The position numbers and the translations under genes were made by a program. 12,039 nucleotides of DNA from Ilumatobacteraceae bacterium (GTDB lineage Bacteria; Actinomycetota; Acidimicrobiia; Acidimicrobiales; Ilumatobacteraceae), in the NCBI GenBank assembly GCA_021741795.1, contig JAIOXC010000033.1, positions 1 to 12,039 of the forward strand, read 5' to 3'. The notes below the pieces were generated by a model that was not told the origin of the DNA, made no database searches, and was given only the letters and a program-made list of their open reading frames with translations. Positions 6,532 to 12,039 of the stretch are shown piece after piece (position 1 is the first letter of the stretch; each line of letters begins with the position of its first letter).

Positions 6532-7236
6532 CTAGTGCTGGTTTCGAAGTTGCATCAGGTGCGCACGAATTGATGCTGACAACACTTTTTTATCCCAATT
6601 GATAATTAATGAGTCAGCGTGTTCTAAGTAATACGTCTGCTCGTCTGTCGGATGACTGGAGTCTTGGTACCACGGCATGTGCCTGGCCGTATATGGCGGC
6701 GCTGAGCGCAGGGCGTGATTATTTTGGTGATGTTCGCCTGGTCGATACATGGCAAAAGTTGTGTCAATCTCGGCAACGAAGAATCCAGACGGATGTACAT
6801 TTTTCCAAAATTGCGACTCCCACAAAATGACGTCGTCGCGGTGGGCATAATGCTCAGGCAGGTCGTCTAAGCGCAGGCTAAAACCAACTTTGTCCCTCGC
6901 TGGGTATTGATTGAGTGTTGTGTAAAACAGTTCGAGTACGTCAGCGGGGCATTCTTGTGATGGCACCACGTCGGGATCAGTAACGATGAAGTGTTTATCG
7001 AGACCAAGTTCTGTCACGAGACCACTCAACCAGGGCGCTCGGTGTCCAAGATTGAGGCCGTTGAGACGCACATTGTGTGGTGTTGAACGCAGAAATTCGA
7101 CCATTGGTGGGTATGTGCTGTCGTTGTCACACAACCAAATGTTTTCTTGGCCTTGTTGTTCAAGCCACGTAATTAGATCACGCAACGGCTCAAGCCGATC
7201 GCGCACATTGATGATGACGGGAAACTGTCGTGTCAC
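6532..7236 (-). CDS. GT-A fold (GT2-like) glycosyltransferase
   Basis: A 234-residue soluble single-domain glycosyltransferase. The N-terminal strand FPVIINVRDR leads to DNDSTYPP at 37-44 (the nucleotide-binding region), a Leu/Gly-rich segment with NLGHRAPW at 62-69, and the metal-binding DxD motif as TDPD at 86-89. A C-terminal half with conserved-looking Trp/His (FWKNVHPSGFF) probably holds the acceptor site. The GTG start at 7236 overlaps the coiled-coil gene's TGA (GTGA, 4-bp overlap), with a GGA-containing stretch upstream, indicating translational coupling. It is the middle gene of a three-gene unit ending in wzt, so it probably makes or caps the exported glycan. Specificity is unknown. 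Confidence 0.88.
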   Translation of the reverse strand: MTRQFPVIINVRDRLEPLRDLITWLEQQGQENIWLCDNDSTYPPMVEFLRSTPHNVRLNGLNLGHRAPWLSGLVTELGLDKHFIVTDPDVVPSQECPADVLELFYTTLNQYPARDKVGFSLRLDDLPEHYAHRDDVILWESQFWKNVHPSGFFVAEIDTTFAMYRPGEHHQNNHALRSAPPYTARHMPWYQDSSHPTDEQTYYLEHADSLIINWDKKVLSASIRAHLMQLRNQH

Positions 7237-7664
7237 TGCTTCGTGTCGTCCTTGAGGATGAGACCCAAGATTCTTTTTAGTCGTTTGGCGAGCCGATATT
7301 CAGGTGAAGCATCGACTTGGGCCATACGTTCACGCAACCGGTCGCGCTGGCTTGTCATTTGAACATGCACTTCTTCAAGATGCTCATGTTCACCGATCAG
7401 CGCATCAAGTTTGGCTTGAAGTTCGTTGCGCTGCTGGTTTGCGGTCTCAATACCCGCGCGCAGTTGACCGATCTCATCGTCGTTCTTGATCAGATCTAGT
7501 TCACGTTTGGTTTTCACCAACTCGGCGATCTTGGTCTCGACGTACTGGCTTAAATGCTCCGATTTGGTACGTAGCGCAAACGATTCTGCCAAGAGCTCTT
7601 TGATGAGCTGGTCCCGATCGACTCCATCGCCATCACTATCACCATTGTCATGATCATTAGTCAT
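7233..7664 (-). CDS. Small coiled-coil protein with acidic DxDGDG N terminus, coupled to GT and wzt
   Basis: A 143-residue protein of unrecognised family. The first 18 residues are extremely Asp/Asn/Gly rich and contain DSDGDGVD (9-16), which looks like a DxDxDG calcium-binding loop of the thrombospondin-3 or EF-hand-like kind. Residues about 19-115 are a long charged coiled coil. The C terminus (SPEYRLAKRL at 120-129, then a basic/hydrophobic helix) resembles the tail of the other small coiled-coil protein in this locus. ATG at 7664 lies 7 nt after a TATGCT box, consistent with a leaderless message, and no longer start is needed. It leads the transcription unit coil-GT-wzt and overlaps the GT gene by 4 bp. 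Possible roles are scaffold, membrane tether or chain-length gauge for the glycosyltransferase, all inferred. Confidence 0.85.
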   Translation of the reverse strand: MTNDHDNGDSDGDGVDRDQLIKELLAESFALRTKSEHLSQYVETKIAELVKTKRELDLIKNDDEIGQLRAGIETANQQRNELQAKLDALIGEHEHLEEVHVQMTSQRDRLRERMAQVDASPEYRLAKRLKRILGLILKDDTKQ

Positions 7665-7671
7665 TGCTTAC

Positions 7672-7677
7672 AGCATA
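7672..7677 (-). promoter_or_regulatory. Putative -10 box for leaderless coil-GT-wzt transcript
   Basis: TATGCT on the minus strand ends 7 nt before the ATG at 7664. It lies in the 59-bp divergent gap (7665-7723). No recognisable -35 is seen at 17 bp. Together with the opposing box at 7710-7715 it forms a compact back-to-back promoter pair. Confidence 0.45.
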
Positions 7678-7709
7678 GTTTCCACAGTTCGGTGGCACGG
7701 GGGCTTGTG

Positions 7710-7715
7710 TAGATT
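7710..7715 (+). promoter_or_regulatory. Putative -10 box for leaderless transcript of the ligase/polymerase gene
   Basis: TAGATT ends 8 nt before the ATG at 7724, so transcription would begin at or within a base or two of the start codon. No Shine-Dalgarno is visible before that ATG, which fits leaderless translation. Confidence 0.4.
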
Positions 7716-7723
7716 TGTAGTCA

Positions 7724-9010
7724 ATGCAGATCGCAAATGACCGCATCAACACGATTATCCGATGGTGTGAATATGCGTATGTCATTGTGCTGCTGTTCGC
7801 ACTTACGCAAGGTCCGGTGCTGAGCATGTGGTTTGCTAGTTCTACTCAGGGACAAACCAACGCAGTATCTGCACAATTACTGACGTTTATTGCAGTCCAG
7901 ACACCTGCACTTATTTTGCTCGGCTACAGGCGTGTGCCTCGCTCATCGTTGATCGGGCCAGTGGGTTTACTCGGTTTATTTTGCGGATGGATGTGGCTGT
8001 CAACAGTGTGGGCAACCCTTGGGCAGCACACCATTGTCGAGGCCACAACTTTGTTTGTCACGTTTTTGACTGGTGTATATCTTGCTCGAAGTTTTTCATT
8101 GCTCGAGCAACTTATTCTTGTTGTGGTTGCAATGCAGCCGGGTTTGTTGTGGTCGCGATATGCAATAGCCAATAATTGGAGCAACTCGGTTGACCAAAAT
8201 GGTAATTGGGTTGGTATTTACTTCAATCGCAACTCACTTGCTCCGGTTGCGATGGTGAGTTGCTTGGCAGCAAGCGCTTTGTTGTGGATTGTTGTGATGC
8301 GCCGGGGTAAAAAGTGGCCCATCACTGTGCTGGTTATTTTGGTGGATGTCGTTTTGTTTGGTGCAGTGATGTTGTTTCATACACGATCAAACACATCTGT
8401 TGGCGGGGCAGTGGTGTTCGTCGCAGTTTGGGCTATCTGGACGGTGGTGCGTTCACTTGTTCGGCGAAAGCGAATCACCAGTCAATCACTGCAACGCTTT
8501 GTATATCCGGGATTTTTGTTCTTCGGAGCCCTGCTGATATGGGCAACTGTGCGGCTGCAAAGTGTGGTCTTGAGTTTTTTTGGTGAGACGATTGATTTCA
8601 ACGGTCGGTCGGCAATCTGGAACTACAGCTGGACAGGATTTCTTGATCGACCCTTGATCGGCTGGGGTTGGATGTCAGCATGGCGCACTCCACCATTTCT
8701 GCGACGCGATTTATGGTGGTCATTTACAAACACCGGATGGTCGCACAGTGGATATATGGATGTATTGCTTGGTGGGGGGTTAGTCGCAGCAGTGTTATTC
8801 GTTGGTGCATTCCTGTGGGGCGGTTACCGACATTTATCTGATGTCACGAAGCAAAATGCCGCTCAATGGACTCCCGCAATTATGTGTTTTGTTTTAGCAA
8901 CCGCAACCCAAGAAAGTTTTTTTGTTGGCAATCACTTTCTGTGGCTCTTGTTTACTGCTGCAGTTGTGGGCAACCTATCCGCAGTTAACTCTGCACAACC
9001 TGAATCATAA
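7724..9010 (+). CDS. O-antigen ligase/polymerase family (Wzy_C) membrane protein
   Basis: A 428-residue polytopic membrane protein with about 10-12 hydrophobic segments. Wzy_C/WaaL family signatures are visible: G-x-x-F-N-R-N at 164-170, the TRSNTS motif at 220-225, GRSAIW at 294-299, PLIGWGW at 310-316 and HSGY at 341-344. Arg221, Arg295 and His341 are candidates for the essential Arg/Arg/His residues known from WaaL-type ligases, in which the large loop between late membrane helices transfers a lipid-linked glycan to its acceptor. The family includes both polymerases (Wzy) and ligases, and also protein O-glycosylases; sequence by eye does not separate them. The start ATG is preceded by a -10-like box and no Shine-Dalgarno. 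The 3' end overlaps the convergent dehydratase gene by 26 bp. Confidence 0.88.
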   Translation: MQIANDRINTIIRWCEYAYVIVLLFALTQGPVLSMWFASSTQGQTNAVSAQLLTFIAVQTPALILLGYRRVPRSSLIGPVGLLGLFCGWMWLSTVWATLGQHTIVEATTLFVTFLTGVYLARSFSLLEQLILVVVAMQPGLLWSRYAIANNWSNSVDQNGNWVGIYFNRNSLAPVAMVSCLAASALLWIVVMRRGKKWPITVLVILVDVVLFGAVMLFHTRSNTSVGGAVVFVAVWAIWTVVRSLVRRKRITSQSLQRFVYPGFLFFGALLIWATVRLQSVVLSFFGETIDFNGRSAIWNYSWTGFLDRPLIGWGWMSAWRTPPFLRRDLWWSFTNTGWSHSGYMDVLLGGGLVAAVLFVGAFLWGGYRHLSDVTKQNAAQWTPAIMCFVLATATQESFFVGNHFLWLLFTAAVVGNLSAVNSAQPES

Positions 9011-10817
9011 AAGCACGGGCATCTTGAGGCATTGCCTCAAGAACTTGGGCATCTATTGGGCTGACAGGAACATGAGAAATAAGTGGGTGTTGTGGACGGG
9101 TATCAATTTCGCCATCCCCAAAGAGTTCCTCGTGCACCTTTTCACCTGAGCGCAAACCAACGATTTCAATTGCCACAGACTTTTGTGAGTTGCGTACGAG
9201 TTGTGTTGCCACATCATAAATACTGACGGGTTCTCCCATGTCAAGCACTAATACTTCGCCGTTGCTCCCGATTGCACCAGCCTGAATCACCAATTGCACA
9301 GCCTCAGAAATAGTCATGAAGTAACGGGTGACTCCACGGTGGGTAACAGTTACTGGCCCACCTTTTTCAATTTGATCTCTGAATGACATCAACACACTGC
9401 CTCGAGAACCGAGCACGTTTCCAAACCGTACAGAGATGTACTTGCCGGTTGTCGAGTTGACACCGAAATGGGCTGTGACTCGTTCTGCGATTCGCTTTGA
9501 ATATCCCAAGATGCTGATCGGGTTAGCAGCTTTGTCGGTGGAAATATTGACAAACACTCGAACACCGACACTTTTTGCTGCGTTCAACAATATCGAGGTA
9601 CCAAGGACGTTCGTTTGATATGCCTCGAGCGGGTAACGCTCAAGAAGGGGTAGGTGCTTGAGCGCTGCTGCGTGAAAGACAACCTCTGGTCGTCGAGTTT
9701 CAAAAATGTGATGAATCGTTGCTGCGTCCCGTAAGTCCGCTAACACGGTTTGTGGAGTATCGAGTAGTGCTCGCCCATGAATAGAGAGTTGAACTTCATG
9801 AAGAGCGCTTTCATCGCGGTCAAGCATGATCAGTTCGGCAGGGTTAAATCTGGCAAGTTGGCGACAGAGCTCGCTACCGATACTGCCGCCCGCACCCGTC
9901 ACCAATACGCGACGATTGACGATGTAGTCCGAAATTTGCTGCAGATCAGTATGGATCTTGCGGCGACCAAGCAAATCTTCGTCGGTAAGGTCGCGAATAT
10001 CGCTTGGGTTCAGTGGACGTTCATTCAGGTTTTGCACTGGTGGCACAATCTTCACATCCATGCCCAATTTTTGTGCACGAGTGCTGATGTCGCTGATGAG
10101 CGACGAATCAGCAGATGGAATAGCAATGAGCAATGTCGTTGCACCAGTTTTTCCGCGAGCTTCTGCCAGGCTTTCTCGACCGCCGATTACTGGCACACCA
10201 GAGATGCTTAAGCGATGCGTGGTGGGATTGTCATCCAGGAAACCAACGGGCAAATATGGTGATGAAGGATTGCGCAACAAGGTGTTCACCATTTGGATTC
10301 CGCCTTCTCCGGCGCCATAAACCAAAATCTTTGTTGCAGTATCTTCGGTTGGACGACGCAGCTGCTCACGGATTAAGCGCCATACGTATCGATTTGCCGC
10401 CATAAAAAAAAGTCCAGCAAATCCGCCGATCACTATGACACTGCGGGGATAAGGATTTAAAGATTGATCAAAAAAGCGTAGAAAAAGTAGGAGGCCAGTG
10501 GAAACGGTGGTTGTAGTGATCAGACCAGCAATTTCATCAAAACTTCCATATCTCCACCTACGTCTATAAATACCGACTACGTATCCAACAATTGCTTGGA
10601 TTACAAAGACCACGGGTATTACGCGAAACACTGTGTCGTTCGTTGCGCCCATCGGATCAAAATGGCCTTGGTATACAAAACGAGCATAAGACGCGACAAT
10701 CGCCGTAATCGCAAGAATTGCGGAGTCCAGTACAAACTGGATAATTGAACTTATTGGATAAAAAGAATTTGACCTGGCAATTCTGAGCAAGAATCTTACG
10801 AGTCGGGAATTATTCAT
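8985..10817 (-). CDS. Membrane-bound nucleotide-sugar 4,6-dehydratase/epimerase (WbpM/CapD/FlaA1 family)
   Basis: A 610-residue protein of the long WbpM/PglF type. Four N-terminal membrane segments (about 20-150) are followed by a first Rossmann-like domain with GAGEGG at 168-173, then an extended SDR domain (about 295-600) with the NAD-binding GAGGSIGSE at 308-316, the acidic LDRDES at 332-337, HAAALKHLPLLE at 382-393 and STDKA at 426-430. The catalytic Lys is 441. The position that is Tyr in FlaA1 and Met in WbpM is Leu437 here. Such enzymes convert UDP-GlcNAc to the 4-keto-6-deoxy sugar used for modified glycans. ATG at 10817 starts 19 bp after the Wzz-like gene's stop, so the two form an operon. 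The 3' end overlaps the convergent ligase gene by 26 bp. Confidence 0.93.
   Translation of the reverse strand: MNNSRLVRFLLRIARSNSFYPISSIIQFVLDSAILAITAIVASYARFVYQGHFDPMGATNDTVFRVIPVVFVIQAIVGYVVGIYRRRWRYGSFDEIAGLITTTTVSTGLLLFLRFFDQSLNPYPRSVIVIGGFAGLFFMAANRYVWRLIREQLRRPTEDTATKILVYGAGEGGIQMVNTLLRNPSSPYLPVGFLDDNPTTHRLSISGVPVIGGRESLAEARGKTGATTLLIAIPSADSSLISDISTRAQKLGMDVKIVPPVQNLNERPLNPSDIRDLTDEDLLGRRKIHTDLQQISDYIVNRRVLVTGAGGSIGSELCRQLARFNPAELIMLDRDESALHEVQLSIHGRALLDTPQTVLADLRDAATIHHIFETRRPEVVFHAAALKHLPLLERYPLEAYQTNVLGTSILLNAAKSVGVRVFVNISTDKAANPISILGYSKRIAERVTAHFGVNSTTGKYISVRFGNVLGSRGSVLMSFRDQIEKGGPVTVTHRGVTRYFMTISEAVQLVIQAGAIGSNGEVLVLDMGEPVSIYDVATQLVRNSQKSVAIEIVGLRSGEKVHEELFGDGEIDTRPQHPLISHVPVSPIDAQVLEAMPQDARAFMIQVVQS
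9022..9042. repeat. 9-bp inverted repeat at convergent gene ends
   Basis: A 9-bp stem (TCTTGAGGC / GCCTCAAGA) with a 3-nt loop lies 11 nt beyond the plus-strand stop at 9010, inside the last codons of the minus-strand dehydratase gene. No U-tract follows on the plus strand; on the minus strand a TTTT lies about 10 nt beyond. It could slow polymerase or protect transcript ends, but it is not a textbook intrinsic terminator. Confidence 0.5.
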
Positions 10818-10836
10818 AACAGTTATTCGCTCGAGC

Positions 10837-12024
10837 CTATTCTGCTACGAGAAGCGCGCCGAGAATCTGGTTTCCAGAGCGCTGCAGGATTTCAATTGCA
10901 ATCTGCACGTCGCGACAAGCACTCAAGTTTTTGTGCGCAACTAATACAAATGAACTTGTGTTGTCCACAAGTTCCTCAACTGACATTGAACGAGCCTCAG
11001 ACCTCATGGACAATGCAAGATGGGTCGTCAGTGTCGTCGACTCTAGGGACTTCAGGGTTTTGTCGATTATGGTGCTCATTCCAATTGGCATCAGAGTCAC
11101 CTTGGTTGATTGCAAGGCGCGAGCCTGAATTATTATGGCAGCAGCAACTTGGGATGATGTAGCAGGTGAATAGTCGCTGTCAATTTCACCCAGATATACA
11201 AGCTTGTGGATTGCGCTCTGTAGTTTTCGAGCAGAGCGAATCTTGTCATCAGTGGCTGTCAGCTGCAATATAATCAAAATCGCAACCAAAAGTCCGACTG
11301 CTAGACCAAACAAATAGGTTGAGACTTTAACGGTGGATACAGTGCCACCAGATGTTTCGACTGTTTCACTCACGTACGCCAACTCACCAGCAATCAAACC
11401 AATGGACTGCTTAATTGCATCAACCTGAAGTTGAAGTGCAAATTGATCAGACGTTGCTGTTGCCAAAACAGATCGGATTTGTGTCTCAAGTTGTAGCAAA
11501 CCCGTGGTGATTGCCACACGTCGTTCGTTCTCTACTTTTTGCACATACACATCAACGGCCTGGTCACATTGTTGGCGGTTTGGCGCAGAGCATGCAAATG
11601 CATAATTGGCAGCCCCATTGCTAGAAACAGTAAAGACCTGTTTGCCATCTCCATCTGCGGCAGCCAGCATTGAGACCTGTGGTTCTGCACGTGACACCGA
11701 AACCGCCGGGAGGTCTTTTGAAATTGCAAGTAAAAGTTGTGGCCCCTCAGCGCGGACTATGGCGAGTTGGTTCTGAAAACTCGGGAATTCATTAATCGCA
11801 TCTAGATCGACGCCGAACGAAGCGAGTCCAGCAGTTTCATCTTTCGCCCCGTAAATCTTGTTGACAGTAATTAATGTCGGACTGTTTTGCAGGTCGCTTT
11901 CTTGGGCAAACATCAATCCAGCACTGACAAAAAGACAAATTGGCACTATCCACCACCGCAATCGGACAACTTGCCAGATGGATCTCAATTCAATCTGAGG
12001 AATCTCTTTGCTCAATGGCCCCAT
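10837..12024 (-). CDS. Wzz-type polysaccharide co-polymerase with degenerate BY-kinase-like C-terminal domain
   Basis: A 395-residue membrane protein. A first transmembrane helix at about 24-40 is preceded by the basic VVRLRWW run common in Wzz/CapA proteins. The outer region (41-232) contains helical stretches. The second transmembrane helix is at about 234-255, followed by DDKIRSARKLQSAI and LGEI (259-281), the usual linker of chain-length proteins fused to tyrosine kinases. Residues 285-395 keep the outline of a BY-kinase P-loop domain (strand TKVTLMPIG, late strand SSFVLVAHKN, final ILGALLV) but have no Walker A GxxxGKT, no Walker DxD and no C-terminal tyrosine cluster, so catalysis is unlikely. 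ATG at 12024 follows a TAGGCT box by 8 nt. It probably sets glycan chain length with the Wzy_C protein and is co-transcribed with the dehydratase gene. Confidence 0.82.
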   Translation of the reverse strand: MGPLSKEIPQIELRSIWQVVRLRWWIVPICLFVSAGLMFAQESDLQNSPTLITVNKIYGAKDETAGLASFGVDLDAINEFPSFQNQLAIVRAEGPQLLLAISKDLPAVSVSRAEPQVSMLAAADGDGKQVFTVSSNGAANYAFACSAPNRQQCDQAVDVYVQKVENERRVAITTGLLQLETQIRSVLATATSDQFALQLQVDAIKQSIGLIAGELAYVSETVETSGGTVSTVKVSTYLFGLAVGLLVAILIILQLTATDDKIRSARKLQSAIHKLVYLGEIDSDYSPATSSQVAAAIIIQARALQSTKVTLMPIGMSTIIDKTLKSLESTTLTTHLALSMRSEARSMSVEELVDNTSSFVLVAHKNLSACRDVQIAIEILQRSGNQILGALLVAE

Positions 12025-12032
12025 GGATTTTA

Positions 12033-12038
12033 AGCCTA
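12033..12038 (-). promoter_or_regulatory. Putative -10 box for leaderless Wzz-like/dehydratase transcript
   Basis: TAGGCT on the minus strand ends 8 nt before the ATG at 12024, matching the spacing seen before other unit-leading genes here. The -35 region lies beyond the window edge. Motif strength alone is low. Confidence 0.35.
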
Positions 12039-12039
12039 C

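Noticed and set aside
10829..10836. 8-bp palindrome GCTCGAGC between the Wzz-like and dehydratase genes
   Set aside because: It is too short and common to claim as an operator or terminator.

Overview
This window looks like a chromosomal segment of an actinobacterium. The strongest pointer is a signalling cluster of a DUF3662-FHA protein, a PstP-type PP2C phosphatase and a PknB-type Ser/Thr kinase. Two further signs agree: most starts lack a clear Shine-Dalgarno, and several unit-leading genes carry a TANNNT -10 box 6-8 nt from the start codon, as in leaderless actinobacterial mRNAs. The GC content is visibly moderate, lower than in Streptomyces or Mycobacterium. A moderate-GC lineage such as aquatic Acidimicrobiia would fit, but that is a guess from style, not a phylogenetic result.

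Layout. Positions 1-2297 (minus strand) hold the FHA, phosphatase and kinase genes, with the kinase cut by the window edge. Positions 2334-4296 (minus) hold a small coiled-coil gene followed by a tandem-domain GT2 glycosyltransferase. These lie directly upstream of the signalling genes on the same strand with only short gaps. A tRNA-Leu(CAG) at 4390-4472 (plus) sits at the divergent junction and is followed at once by an ABC-2 polysaccharide export permease (Wzm-like). That permease converges, with 4 bp between stop codons, on a minus-strand unit at 7664-5317: a second small coiled-coil gene, a second GT-A glycosyltransferase, and a Wzt-like ATPase with a C-terminal cargo-type domain. Divergent from that unit is a plus-strand O-antigen ligase/polymerase (Wzy_C) family membrane protein at 7724-9010. 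It overlaps tail-to-tail a WbpM/CapD-type membrane nucleotide-sugar dehydratase (10817-8985). That gene is preceded by a Wzz-type chain-length protein with a degenerate BY-kinase-like C terminus (12024-10837).

Together the genes describe a surface glycopolymer assembly and export locus: sugar-nucleotide modification (WbpM-like), chain building (two GTs), export (Wzm/Wzt), polymerisation or ligation (Wzy_C family) and length control (Wzz-like). The mix is unusual because ABC-exporter and Wzy/Wzz hallmarks coexist. Two 'coiled coil + glycosyltransferase' pairs repeat the same arrangement. No flippase, initiating phosphoglycosyltransferase, insertion sequence or CRISPR array is visible.
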